Source of the DNA: Chiridota heheva
Taxonomy: Eukaryota > Echinodermata > Holothuroidea > Apodida > Chiridotidae
Direction: 5' to 3'
Assembly (NCBI GenBank): GCA_020152595.1
Contig: JAIGNY010002039.1
Location: 21,001-85,000, forward strand
Length of the DNA: 64,000 nucleotides
Part shown: piece by piece, positions 25,560-36,714 of the stretch
Numbering within the stretch: position 1 is the first letter of the stretch
Layout: each line of letters opens with the position of its first letter
Translations under genes and position numbers: made by a program
Notes under the pieces: generated by a model
The model's input: only the letters and a program-made list of their open reading frames with translations
What the model was told of the DNA's origin: nothing
Database searches by the model: none

Positions 25560-27082
25560 AATGTCCAGTATCACAAATTATCAGCTTTTACTCTTACTAA
25601 ATTTATGACATAGTTGAAGACACGTCATTGATGACATATACAACAGGTAAGACAATCGAACGAACATAGCTAACAGATTGATACAATCTTAATGACAGTG
25701 ACTTGTGTGCCTTTAAACTATTTTGACGAGGAGTTAGAAATGATTATGGATTTAAATGGAATTTTTATTGTATAGAACGTGGCGAATGCAATAAATTAAG
25801 TCGAATGGTCTTGTTCAATTATTATCATGAAAGGTGCGTTTATACATCATTGGTGGTAATAACAGACCAAACACACTTCAACCCCAAAATGTAAACAGAT
25901 AGCCTGGCAAGTCAATAGTAATTAAACATACTTTGGATCATAGACTTTCCCTAAATTCGTTTAAGACACCTGATAATTTTCCCGTTTTCATAAAGAGAAC
26001 TTCACGGAACTTCCAACAAGTAATTAAAATACGTTCTGCCTGAAAGCAGTGACTTTCGATCATTGCTATTATCGATAAGGTTGATAGGTTTAAGCCAACA
26101 AAGATTTGATAGATTAACCCCTAGGTAAAAACGTAATATATTATTGTAAAACTTAGTAAATTATCAATGTAAACCCCTGAAAGAATCTTCCAAGGAAGAT
26201 TAATGTCAGAGAATTGTATGTTGCAATAATGTTACATTTCCATCTGTTTAGAAAAGCTACAATGGTTGTTATTCCTAAAAAGATAGCTAGTATTCATTTG
26301 TCACCACGGAAGTCAAAGGCACTCGGGGATTTAAAGATAAGATTAAGTAGGTAAGTAGGTGAGAAGCAACTTTGAAGACATTACTTGAAAGGTTCGTTAG
26401 CTTTAAAAGCATCTGTTGAAGTTTTAGTATCAAGTTCCAAATTTGTTGGATGATTCAAGATTGTACCCGATTACATGTCAATGTGATGGCAAAGACGTAA
26501 CCGGTATTTTCATGTTAAACATGTATTATTAGCAGCATTAATGTAATACTATGGTTGATTTGTTTTCGTTTTTTTATATTTTAGCTTTACAACGTAAACA
26601 TGGTTTTATATGTGGTAATGTAGGAAAGGGTAGCGATTGCGGTAGTAGGTACCTATAAACAGTGGAAAACCTGTTAAAATATCTTTTCTGTTAAAAAAAA
26701 AAAAAAAACACTTTCTCTGCCAAAATGGTTTAAAATAAAAAGGAGTTAAAATCGCCAGCTGTGATGATTTCTCCGTTGTGACATGCAAAATGATTAAAAA
26801 TAAAATGTGGAGAAATATGTACTTGTTCTGGAACGGCCGATATTGATCTTCGGCGATCCAAATTATTTATGCATTTCCTGTATTCTGTGAGTCAGACATA
26901 ATTTTCTTTTACAGAGGCATGACATGGTCATCGATTTTGGCTTAAAACTTAAAATAATAACTTCTAGTAATATAAAATCACATAACTATATTATCAACTC
27001 CAAAAAAAATCGTAAAAAGTGGAGCAAATATCGAAAGAAATATGCAGCAAAATCACACGCTACGTAGCTAACAATAAAAATG
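25560..27082. other. AT-rich intergenic DNA upstream of the P2X7-like relic
   Basis: No gene or repeat boundary was recognised. A T-tract/A-tract (26694-26709) creates the minus-strand frame 26606-26788, which I do not believe. Confidence 0.4.
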
Positions 27083-27179
27083 CTCGTCACGTGACAAATA
27101 ATCCTGTGACGTAAGTTCGGGCGTAAGGCAGAGCTAGTTAGCCACTGGAGACACATACACACTGTACTTTCTTGCGATA
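27083..27179 (+). promoter_or_regulatory. Putative promoter of the P2X7-like gene
   Basis: A perfect E-box palindrome GTCACGTGAC (27086-27095) and a CRE/ATF-like TGACGTAA (27107-27114) lie 65-95 bp upstream of the ATG at 27180. No TATA box is evident. CACGTG is bound by bHLH-zip factors such as USF, Max and TFE in animals. Function here is inferred from sequence only. Confidence 0.4.
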
Positions 27180-29040
27180 ATGGCGACGGACAAAAGGCGT
27201 TCTTCCAGTTCTTCGTCTGATAGCGAGATAGATCTTGTATTAGAATGTTCTTCGTAAAGTTTTGATGAAGAAGAAACAAATGATTCTGATGAAAATGAAG
27301 AGGTATAAGGTGAGATTCTCGGCCTTGCCCGAACCAATTTGAGCCGGAAGGTGATGCACAGGAGGTTGAAGAATTCGACCATGTTCGCATCGAGAGACTC
27401 CAACAAATTGTTAATAGCCTACATGGTGAGATAATTTTTGGTTTATGCGTGTTTTGAGATGGATGAAATTTGCAGTGAATGAGTAGGTTGAGTAGGTATT
27501 TTCAGTATTTCCTTATCACACTTTTTTCATGTATAAGTCTTAGTGACTATAGGGCAAATTGCTAAAAAGTTCTAATTTTTAAGTTTCAGTTCAAATGATT
27601 GCCCAGTTGATTGGAAGATCATTTTTAAAACACTTGTTTATTTTTAAGATTCATTATTTTAAATTTAGTTTTTTACATTGAATCATAGGTAAAAATACTT
27701 TTTTTTTTTAAGTTAGCTTGTGTGACTCCCCACTTTGTACATTTTGTAATATGGAGGATGAAACTTTGGCACATTCATTTTGGTCATGACCACACACTCA
27801 ATCCTTTTAGAACACATCTATGAATCTTTGTATTAAGCCAAATTTAGATTTAAATATTAGCCAACTGATTGTTTTCTTTGGTTACATGGCTAAATATACC
27901 AAGCTATCAACTTTTTTTCTGCTCGATGCAAAATACTATATTGTTTCATGTAAAATGGGCTAATTGAAACCTGATGCCATGTCCTGATCGCTTTAGAGCT
28001 TATACAAAAAATATCAACTTTCTATCTTCAGATTAGTAACATTCTATTGCATATTATTGCCATCGTATCTGTACCATTTATTTTTCCCTTTCATGTTAAT
28101 CAACGAAACTGTATGTTCATTGTTATAAAGTGATTTATCATTTCTTGGGTTGTCAAGAATGTCCAACACTACCTTTACTTCCAATTTTGTTTATTAAATA
28201 AATACCTATGCATCTATCCCTACATCTTAGGCATGGAGCAATGATCTATTTATATTTGATTTGTGAACAAATATACGTTTACTTTGTAAATAATGAAAAG
28301 AAAGACAATAAATGATGGTTAAATAAAAAAGTTTCAGTTTAAAGCTGAAAAGCACAACGTAACTTAAGTGGGTATTGTTTACAAACCATCTTAAAATTTC
28401 CCACCCAAGCATTGTTTCATATAAGCCTTTCTTGATCAAGGTCATGGCTTTTTATTGTGTAATTTTCTTTGGAGGTACAGCTCCTTGGAAAGTTAAGTTT
28501 TCTTTTTTCTGTCAGTTTGTTTGAGAGGGCAGCTCCTGAAGGCCAGCATTCATTAAAAAAAAGGCATGTTGTACTTTTACCATACCATACTAAGGAATAT
28601 ATCATTTATTCCAGAGACATGACAAATTATCATATCATATAGTACATAAAAATCACATATATACATCAATTTCCTTTGCATTGTAGGCAATGATACTATG
28701 GGGATAAACATGAAGGTTGATACTGATGGAAAGAAAAATGGGATTCATTAAAGAAGTTATTTCATTGTTCTTTTGTTAATGCTTATTTTCTTTTTGTATT
28801 TCCTCAGACGATACAGGTATACTGCATATCGGCAACTGGTAAGATGGTGCTGGGGCCATCTTGGCAAACACAATCGTGTAATTCTACCATCATGTGCTGT
28901 GCTTAAAATCAGAGCTACATTTCCATCCAAAGGACATGTTGGATTTAAATACCCTGACCTTCATTTTCGAGACGGACTCCTGCGCAGTGTGATTTGGTAT
29001 TTCTTGATGTGCATCCTTAAAATTACTTTTATTATTTGAA
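27180..29040 (+). pseudogene. P2X7 C-terminal (ballast) domain-like gene, broken; middle exons not found
   Basis: Exon 1 begins at ATG 27180 with a Ser- and acid-rich N-terminus (MATDKRRSSSSSSDSEID). A TAA interrupts at 27255. After a frame change it resumes with PCPNQFEPEGDAQEVEEF and RIERLQQIVNS, then a GTGAGA donor near 27426. The last exon follows a polypyrimidine-AG at 28806-28807. It encodes YRQLVRWCWGHLGK, RVILPSC, IRATFPS and GFKYPDL, the hallmark end of 'P2X purinoceptor 7-like' proteins, whose domain matches the zinc-cysteine ballast of vertebrate P2X7. The expected middle part with its WC-x-C-x2-C zinc ligands was not found between 27430 and 28800. Exon 1 ends in phase 1 while the last exon needs phase 2. 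The stop, the frameshift and the missing exon(s) point to a decayed gene. Sequencing error could explain the first two but not the third. No P2X channel domain is present. Confidence 0.75.
27715..28040 (+). pseudogene. LINE 3' fragment (zf-RVT type C-terminus) in the P2X7-like intron
   Basis: The plus strand reads SPLCTFCNMEDETLAHSFWS, a stop, PHTQSF, a stop, then KPNLDLNISQLIVFFG and LLDAKYYIVSCKMG. This is the C-terminal zinc-finger-like segment that follows the reverse transcriptase in L1/Tx1-like LINEs (C-x2-C ... H-x3-W-x-C-P). At least three in-frame stops. 5'-truncated. It may be related to the fragment at 63712-64000, which covers a more upstream part of the same kind of protein. Confidence 0.75.
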
Positions 29041-29731
29041 GATGTAAAAAGTGTTGTTCTTTAATGCATGCCTGGCAGAGATTGCCCCACCAAAAGTATT
29101 TTGTATTTACTTTGAAGTTTCAGGTGCTAGTGTTGTAACATTGGAACAGTAATGTTGTTCAGATATTTACATTACAGTGAATCCGAAAAGCACCAAATTA
29201 GTCTGATTTTTAATGAAATTTGTTGAAAAGCTCTCGCATTTATTATTATGTGATGCTATTACTGTTAAGCCTCTGCCACATCAATCAGTGTATACCCCAA
29301 ATTACCATGCTAACTGGTTTAACCTTTCGATATACAACTAAACCCTGTCAAAAAAAAAAAAAAATGAACCAATAATTTCCTCTCCAAATGTTCACGGACA
29401 TTTTATTTTTTTGATATACTATCTGCAGGGCTTAAAATACATTTTTGTCATTTTAAAAGTTCCGTTTGTTTTATCTCTTGTTCTATGTTTGTTTTTGCTT
29501 TACTAGAATTTTGAGTAGAAATGTAGATTCAATGCAAATTATCCATTAATGGCAGAGGTCAGTGCAGAAGATACTGGGTTTGTATATTCCAATTTCCAAA
29601 TGGCAGTTGTATTGCCATTGTCCTTAAGCAGCTCACTCGGCTGTTTATTGGTTCCAGCTTGCGAGGATTCAACCAGCTAAAGATATTGCTGAGGTTAGGT
29701 CATGAGATAATAATAAAACCTTGAAATGAGG

Positions 29732-30442
29732 CAGTGGCGTAGCTAGGTACTGGCAATTGGGGGGCAAGAGTGCGGCAGGGTTACATTTGCGGGAGAAAGA
29801 GTAATGATGCAATGAACAATTCTGCAATTTCATTCAGGGGCAAGAAGGGGGCAGGGCCTCTGAAAGGGGTAGGGCCTCTGAAAGGGGTAGGGCCTCTGAA
29901 AGGGGCAGGGCCTCTGAAAGGGGCAGGGCCTCTGAAAGGGGCAGGGCCTCTGAAAGGGGGCAAGGCCTCTGAAAGGGGGCAGGGCTTATGAATGGGGGCA
30001 GGGCCTCTGAAAGGGGGCAGGGCATTTGGAAGGGGCAGGGCCTCTGAAGGGGGCAGGGCCTCTGAAAGGGGGCAGGGCCTTTGAAAGGGGGCAGGGCCTC
30101 TGAAAGAGGATAGGGCCTCTGAAAGGGGGCAGGGCCTCTGAAAAGGGGCAGGGCCTCTGAAAGGGGGCAGGGCCTCTGAAAGAGGATAGGGCCTCTGAAA
30201 GGGGGCCGGGCCTCTGAAAGGGGGCAGGACCTCTGAAAGGGGGAATGGCCTCTAAAAGGGGGCAGGGCCTCTGAATGGGGGAAGGGCCTCTGAACGTGTG
30301 GGCAGGGCCTCTGAAAGGGGGCATGGCTTCTAAAAGGGGAAAGGGCCTCTGAATGGGGGGGGGGCAAGGCCTCTGAATGGGGGCAGGGCCTCTAAATGGG
30401 GGCAGGTGTGCGGGCCCCCACCCCCTTCCGGCTACGCTTCTG
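29732..30442. mobile_element. Non-autonomous hAT-like element carrying a minisatellite
   Basis: The left end is CAGTGGCGTAGCTAGG; the right end is the degenerate inverse CCGGCTACGCTTCTG. Flanking 8-mers are AAATGAGG (29724-29731) and GAATGAGG (30443-30450), matching at 7 of 8, the target-duplication length of the hAT superfamily. Nearly the whole interior is a G-rich minisatellite. The left edge of the window carries the right end of a relative. Confidence 0.75.
29835..30412 (+). repeat. G-rich minisatellite, 18-20 bp unit, ~30 copies
   Basis: Unit GGGGCAGGGCCTCTGAAAG with length variants of 18, 19 and 20 bp and point variants (AGAGGATAGGG, CTTATGAATG, CATTTGG). Early units are 18 bp and keep one frame open (GPLKGA in plus, FRGPAP in minus). 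Later 19-20 bp units shift frame. The proline-rich minus-strand frames are artefacts. Runs of three or four Gs at short spacing could favour G-quadruplex formation. Confidence 0.95.
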
Positions 30443-30879
30443 GAATGAGGGCAAATTTTTGGTTCCAAATCATTCCTTGGATTTCGGTTTCGACTACAGT
30501 AACTAAACTTTAGTCAAGGATAAGGGAAACCCCTAAATCGAGTTCATGACAATTTCAATTCCTGGGTTCAGTCCAAGAGTACATGGGTAATCTTGAAATG
30601 TCTTGCTTTATTTAAGTTTGTGTTGTCCCCAAACAAAATCAGGCTTGTACACCTTTGATCCCTCCCAAGGAATTCAATAATTGTACAAAACCATCAAGCC
30701 GGTGCGGCTTGGTTTATCCAGGCCTGAGGTGCGACTTGATTCCATCATCCTCCCTGCATTCATATGTGCTTATTACCTTTGACAAATACTGTATAAAGGA
30801 AAAGAACATCGGTGACATGCCCTCCGAGGAAATCTATATTTCACACAGCAAATGAAGTTCATCAACGTGGAAGAACATT

Positions 30880-31560
30880 TTAGACAAACAATTGTATCAG
30901 CCAGGTAATATGCAACACAACCCCTAACCATACATTTTTGACCTGAGGCTAAACATGTTCCACAAAACTGTTGTTATGCAAATCTCAAAATTAATATGAA
31001 CAAAACACTATTTGTCTTAGTAATCTCACCACATCCTCACTACTTTAAGAAATACATAAACAAGTATTTTAATTGTTATGCTAATTTAAATTACCACAGA
31101 ACTCACAATACTAATCCACAAGGTCTAATTCCTTAAATACCTGCCCTCTTACCTTGAGGAAAGTTACGTGAATGTAAACAATTCTAACTGGCTTACTGTG
31201 TGTTGTGATCTCGATTAAACATTTCACAAGAAAGTCTATTATTATGCAAATAATCCAATTAAATGTGCACATACCTCACCATTAAGTGTGAACAATGCCC
31301 TTCACATATATATATATATATATCTTTTGTGTTAGCAAAATCCCACAGCCACCTTAATTTAAGAGATATCATGGACACAAATGTATATTGATATGTAAAT
31401 AAGCTAATTAGTATACATACACAACCTCCAATCATGCTCATCTGAACAGTACCAATGTCCTCTACCCATGTGCCAAGTTACATGAATATATACCATTCAT
31501 AACTTAGTTATGAACTCAGTTTAAACATTTGTAGATGCCGACGATCACCACGACATGAAA
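30880..31560. repeat. Diverged ~310 bp direct repeats between the two genes
   Basis: The segments CCCTCTTACCTTGAGGAAAGTTACGTGAATG (31142 on) and CCTCTACCCATGTGCCAAGTTACATGAATA (31458 on) correspond, followed by matching AACT.AGTT..GATTAAACATTT words. Further TTATGCAAAT..AATTA words occur near 30974, 31076, 31243 and 31395. No coding sequence. A short (TA)n lies at 31308-31323. Confidence 0.5.
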
Positions 31561-31658
31561 AAACTTTTCAATTTTAACACAACTTTTAAACTATTTCTGA
31601 GCTGGGCACTCTTGCAATATACAGTTTCACTGAGAATATTGAACAGCTAAATATGAAA

Positions 31659-33244
31659 TTAAAATGAGACTTTTGCCATAGTCCTCGATAAATAAATATA
31701 GTAGGAACATGGTCCACCACTATTTCTAGTATGCAAACAACACAATCTGAGTTCCTCAGATCTTCTAAACCTTGTCATTTGCCGTTGCAGGGCTTCTTGG
31801 CGTGAGGGCTTCTGCACAGTGCTTGTCAAAGGTGGTGGTGGTGGTGAAGATAACCTGCTTGCCTGCTGCTTTAAGGACTTGTCTCCTGTCCCAACCACGT
31901 TGGCTACTTCACTGAGAAGCTCATCTACATATGCTGTAAATAACTGAAAGTACCTTTATGATCAATAAATGGAAAAAGACAAATATGATCTACAGGCGGT
32001 GTCAAAGGTAGTTTAGGAGGTTACATTAAATAAGTTGAAGCAGCGTTGACACTAAGGTTAATAATTAGGCGGGGGGGGGGGTCCCCCTTGTGTAATTTCA
32101 GGGGGGGAATTTGAAGAAAAAAACGGGAATTTCTTTTTGGAGAAATACCAATAAAGGCTTAAGGATACCACCGGAAATGCAAACTATGGCTGTAAAATGC
32201 CAAAATCTCAGGAATCAGTGGACAAATTTGTATGCAAATTTTGTGATGTATTGCAGAGTGACCTTGGTATATATTTTCTTATGTAAATAATTTGTTTTGG
32301 TGGTACAGCAAATTTTAACGAAACGTTTTTGAATCTTGACTAGGCCTATAGCCCGAACCAAATTATAGCAGGATTAGACTTCACCATCATTTTCAGACTT
32401 CATTGACTTATATTAATGAAAGAAACTTATATAATTACAGAAAAGATGTCCGCCCAGTCATACATCATAAATTTAGCATAAATTAGATATTGATTAAACA
32501 TTAATCAAGTCAAAAGCTAACAATGCTAATTTCAAAATCCACACCACAACAGATCTTATCAGATTTTAATGCTTTTTCAGACAATGTACAAAAAGCTACC
32601 AGTTCAAAGACCTGATTAAAGAAGATTGTTTTCCCTTCAAAATTGTTGTAGATGTTTCTTCATTCCCTCCTCCTCCGCCTCTTTTTCCACCACAAAAAAA
32701 TATATTTTACTAAACTCTCCCTACACTACAAAAAATCAAATAATAAATTTCACTAAATTAATATGAACTTACTATAAGTAGGTTCCACCAATCAACAGAA
32801 ATGCTGGGTCGACTAACGTCAGGTCCACTGGTAGGAGTAGTAGCTAGTACTATACTAAGCATAGGCCCTAGCAACGTAGCAGTATCACTTGCCATGGCTG
32901 ACATTGAAATTGAGGGTACATCTTCAAGACTAACTGTTTCCTTCTTGATATAAGGAAACTTTCCCGGAATGTTGCTCCTAAATCCTTTGCCAGAAACACT
33001 CCCCAAGCCAAACCGGTGACGAAGCCTTGCAGCGGGTTCAAAACAATCTTTAGTGAAGTGATCGATACAAATCACACTGTGTTGTGTAGGCCCTAGGCCA
33101 GGCCTAGGCCTTCTAAAATCTGCACGGGTATTGTTTACAAATGATATTGCTATCCACAGTTTTTTCGTCCATTGAAAATTTATGGGTGCTAATTCCTTTC
33201 CCAGAAACGTTATTACACCCGCGTACAACACATCGGTACGGCAT
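31659..33244 (-). CDS. THAP-domain protein, two exons, one frameshift in the THAP domain
   Basis: Exon 1 runs 33244 to 32773, exon 2 from 31943 to 31659. The intron has a GTAAGT donor (32772-32767) and a TTTCAG acceptor (31944-31949), and joins in phase 0. The start ATG (33244-33242) opens MPYRCVVRGCNNVSGKG with the first zinc pair C5 and C10. After the frame change come W30, TRADFRRP, then C59-x2-H62 in CIDHFTKDCF and a GKFPYI close, so all four C2CH ligands are present. THAP domains bind DNA in the nucleus. The rest is low complexity, then FTAYVDELLSEVANVV, a PPPPP stretch and KPSRQEALQRQ..RF. The corrected product would be ~251 residues. A run of six A on the coding strand (33160-33165) breaks the frame; five would keep it open. 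Intact splice signals and the preserved remainder favour a live gene with a base-call error, or a very young pseudogene. Confidence 0.75.
32160..32640 (+). repeat. Dispersed repeat family C, copy within THAP-gene intron
   Basis: TGCAAATTTTGTGATGTATTGCAG, CGCCCAGTCATACA..A.AAATT.AGCATAAATT and later AATGCT..TT words recur in the same order at 48730-49530. It is interspersed and diverged with no coding content. Confidence 0.6.
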
Positions 33245-33353
33245 TTTCGAAAACAGATCTTGAAGAAATCGTGTTATTTTTGATCAAAGATTCAGTCTGG
33301 ACTTAGCGTTAGCGTGGGTTTTACACTAACTAAAGTAACGCGATAGTGTGGGT

Positions 33354-33397
33354 CATGTGACACGCCTCCCTGAAGTTTGTCATACGGTCACGTGACC
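33354..33397 (-). promoter_or_regulatory. Putative promoter of the THAP gene: two E-boxes
   Basis: The perfect 12 bp palindrome GGTCACGTGACC (33386-33397) lies 142 bp upstream of the ATG. A TCATGTGAC variant (33354-33362) lies between. The core GTCACGTGAC is identical to that upstream of the P2X7-like relic. No TATA box is evident. Regulatory role inferred. Confidence 0.4.
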
Positions 33398-33399
33398 CT

Positions 33400-33857
33400 C
33401 TAGACTTATTTTTCGTAACCAATTTTAAAGAGGGAATTGTAAACGTCGTTTTTACGCTTTCGAGATCTCTTGTCACAAACAAAAATGTTCATTTCGAGAA
33501 GTAATATACACAAGTTTATCAAAGAGAGCAATTTGTTTGACCATGTCATGTCCTCTTTAAATTAAGCTAAACCTAGTTGAAACTTTAATTTTAAGGATCT
33601 GTAAATATTTCTTACTTTGAGGGATTCTACAATAAATGATTATCCAAGAGCTTACAACACTTTTTGGTTTTTAATTTAGAATCATTACTGTTCATCAACA
33701 ATGCTAATTTTCACACAGAAATCACGGAGTAATCAATATTTGATTTATTAGTTACTTAATAATTTTTTAATAAAATAATAAATTATTTAATAATTACTTA
33801 TGATAACATGACTGGGTTGACAAAAGAATGAGTAAATCGAGCCATTAAACGCCAGAT
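33400..33857. other. AT-rich intergenic DNA, nothing recognised
   Basis: Includes a TTAATAATT-rich stretch (33745-33805). No gene seen. Confidence 0.5.
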
Positions 33858-33948
33858 ATCGTGTTAACATGGAAAATAATATACAACAAAAGTCAACGTT
33901 TCTGATTGGTCATAAAGTGATAGTACACTGTGCATACACACACACACA

Positions 33949-33979
<31 letters not shown>

Positions 33980-34075
33980 AAGCGTGCAGTACGTACTTAA
34001 TTAGAACAACCCACAACCGGATGTGACGTGTAGACATAAACATCGCAATTTTAGGAATTTTACTGAAAAGAGATT
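33858..34075 (+). repeat. Dispersed repeat family A, copy 2, with (CA)n
   Basis: It matches 36715-36940 in direct orientation: GATATCGTGTTAACATGGA, GTTTCTGATTGGTCATA, GTACGTACTTAAT..GAA, CCACAACCGGAT.TGA and ATTGCAATTTTA-like words. A (CA)n tract (33934-33979), one base out of phase in the middle, sits where the other copy has a short ACACACACA, so the microsatellite grew inside the element. Confidence 0.8.
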
Positions 34076-35629
34076 TCCTTTTGAAATCTATATTTTCTTG
34101 TAATCGAAATAGAAACATTTTCTTGAATCAATATTTGTGTAGTTTCGTATTCTATCTGAAAATATTCGAATATTCTGTATTGCCAATGCATGTTTCTAAA
34201 ATCATTTGAAATTTCTGCATAGATTAAAATATATGGAACTCGTGGTGCATTATGGGTACATGGTGACCTCTAATGCATCAAAAATCCTTATTTTTAGGGA
34301 TCAAAGTGAGCATTAAATTTAACTGGTTAATAGCCACAATTGGAGACTCAGTCTGGTGTACTTACTACAAAAAATTCCGTATATGATAATGTTTATCAAG
34401 TAGATTAATAATTAAACTATGTAGTATGGTACCGCGTAAGTAAACAATAATCTGCTATGAGAACAGAACCCCATCAATCATAAAATATAACACCTAATGA
34501 TTTCTTGCAAAGATATCAGATTGCGTTCAAAAACTCAAATGATTGAATATCTATTGAAGTTTTGTTTGGCTGATTTGAAAGCTGCCATCTTACATTGCAT
34601 AACTGTACACTTGTATGGATAAACGGACGGAATATAAACATCTAATCATTATTGGAAACATTATAACATTAAATCAACAGTATAAACTACTACTACTAAT
34701 AATAAATAAGATTTATAACGTGCACATATCCATCCTAATGGATGCTCAAGGCGCCGTACATATAACAATACAATTACAGATAAGTATACATGAACAATAA
34801 AATAAATGGACAGTGATTTGAAATGAACTACATATTTACATAGGCATCACACATGAGATTTTGTTTAGATCTTTTTTAAGTGAGTCAAAAAACCTTTTTT
34901 TTTTTAAACTGATAAAACAATTCAGGTTTCTAAAAACTTCATAGAATCTTATTATTTTGCGGCAATGTACAACAATTGACAAATTTTAACTTTCAAATCA
35001 GCCAGAAACTTTCATATATAGTTTTTAACACTCAGCGAGTTTTTGAACACAATCTAAAACTTTTGGAAAATTTGTGAATCTTGATGATATTGTTTGGCTG
35101 GACATTTCAGTCTCTGAAATTTTAAAATCTGAATAGGGGACTCCGTTTATCCATGAAAGTGTACAATAATGTAATGTAACACGAGTCTTTAGGATTTTGC
35201 ACTTGATCGCATCTAATAAATCAGCTTAAACTAAACTTCAAGAAGAGCTTTTGTCCGATCATCTGGCTCTTAAACACAATCTGATATCATTGTAAGAATT
35301 ATTGCATGTTTATATTCCGTTATTGATGGGAGTTCTCTTACATATGCACAAATGAGATTTGAAGCTCAGATTATATGACATGAAATACGATTCGACACAA
35401 CCACTTTGGTAGGAGAGATAGGATCGATTTTCAAACATTCATTTGATGAATATTTGTGATGTATAAGCAATTGGCATTAATTGCCATTTCTTACAGCATC
35501 AGCAGTTGATGAATAAGTAGGTGTTTTTGTTATCAGTGTGGTAATTTTCTTAGTATTTACCAGTGTGATGTCAATTACTCTGATCGTGTCTATAACAAGT
35601 AATACAATTTGAAAAGTATTTTAAATACT
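34076..35629. other. AT-rich intergenic DNA with interleaved inverted words
   Basis: GGCTGATTTGAAAG (34569) is inverted at 34995 (CTTTCAAATCAGCC). GTACAC.TGTATGGATAAACGG (34605) is inverted at 35146 (CCGTTTATCCAT..AAGTGTAC). The order is A-B-A'-B', so it is not a simple TIR pair. Nothing else recognised. Confidence 0.35.
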
Positions 35630-35864
35630 ACATTCTAAAAAACGAATGGTCAAATTTTGACCAAAAACTCGGTCAAATCTGCACCGAACCAACTTTGGTC
35701 AAAATTTAACAACCAATTTTACCACAATATGGTCAAATTTGTCCATTATTGTCATATCATGGCCAAATTTGACCATGTTTTGGTCGTTTAATTTTGACCA
35801 AAGTTGGTTTGGTGCAAAGTTTACCATGTTGTGGTCAAATTTGACCATTCCTTTTCTAGAGTGT
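35630..35864. mobile_element. Palindromic MITE, ~235 bp
   Basis: The left arm TACATTCTAAAAAACGAATG, GGTCAAATTTTGACC, GCACCGAACCAACTTTGGTC is mirrored by the right arm GACCAAAGTTGGTTTGGTGC, GGTCAAATTTGACC, TTTCTAGAGTGTA. Arms of ~75 bp are separated by an AT-rich core with more GGTCAAATTT units. TA lies at each outer edge, in keeping with a Tc1/mariner-type TA target. No coding capacity. Confidence 0.85.
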
Positions 35865-36714
35865 AAAGCTGTATAGATATATGAACACGCGCTATACTGT
35901 ATACACACGATTTATCTAAAACTTTAGGAATCTAAGCAATTTCAATCGTCATACACATTCAGAATGATATCGATTTAGAAAAATAAACAGATTTAGAAAC
36001 AAAATAGCGTAAGGTTAAAAAGCTAAATCCTGGAGGTATACCCTTGGAACAATTTTTCAGCGCGGCAGTAAAAAGAGAATCAACGTACAAAGAACACACA
36101 GACAAAGAGGTACAGGCATCTTATATTTCGGGTATAATATATCGTAAATTTGGAAAGTTCACTGTAAGTCAGTAAGTGATAGAATTAAGTCAACTAATCA
36201 ATGCAAATCATCGATTTGAAGAAAAATGATAATATTGCTCTTACTTCAAAGTACACGCTTACATATGTCTGCGATCACATTGGGGTCTGCCCATCCAAAC
36301 TATTAAGTGATTTTTAAATGAAATCGTGGTATGGTTCATAAGCAAGAGGTTTTATGAGGCATTGCGAGATTGTTGATGGACAAGAGCGTATGAGGAGGAT
36401 GCCGAATTCAGAATAAGCAGAAGCAAAAACTAAGTTGTAAACTTTAACATTTTTGGAAAAACAATAACCCATATTCATATTAGCAGTGCAGTTTACAACG
36501 TTGGTAGCGATTGATCTGGCTGCATTTTACAATTTATCTGGGAAAATTGTATTATTTTGTACACTTTAATGTTTTTCTAAGAGATTAACATTGTTCTCAA
36601 CGTCGATGTAAAGTTTGTGTTTCTGAAAAGTTAACATAGTTTTGATTGAAACAATTCTACAGTGAGAACCCCGCTATCGAGGGCTTATAGATGTTGTGGT
36701 AAGAGAAAGGCTTA
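35865..36714. other. AT-rich intergenic DNA, nothing recognised
   Basis: No domain-bearing frame and no repeat boundaries seen. Confidence 0.45.

Noticed and set aside
26986..27406. Minus-strand frames of 134 and 90 codons
   Set aside because: Antisense shadows of P2X7-like exon 1, whose acidic, serine-rich coding gives open complementary frames.
29834..30468. Proline-rich minus-strand frames (160-177 codons) with FRGPAP/FQRPCPL repeats
   Set aside because: They arise from the minisatellite inside the hAT-like element. Several frames are equally open, and the unit length drifts through 18-20 bp without frame conservation.
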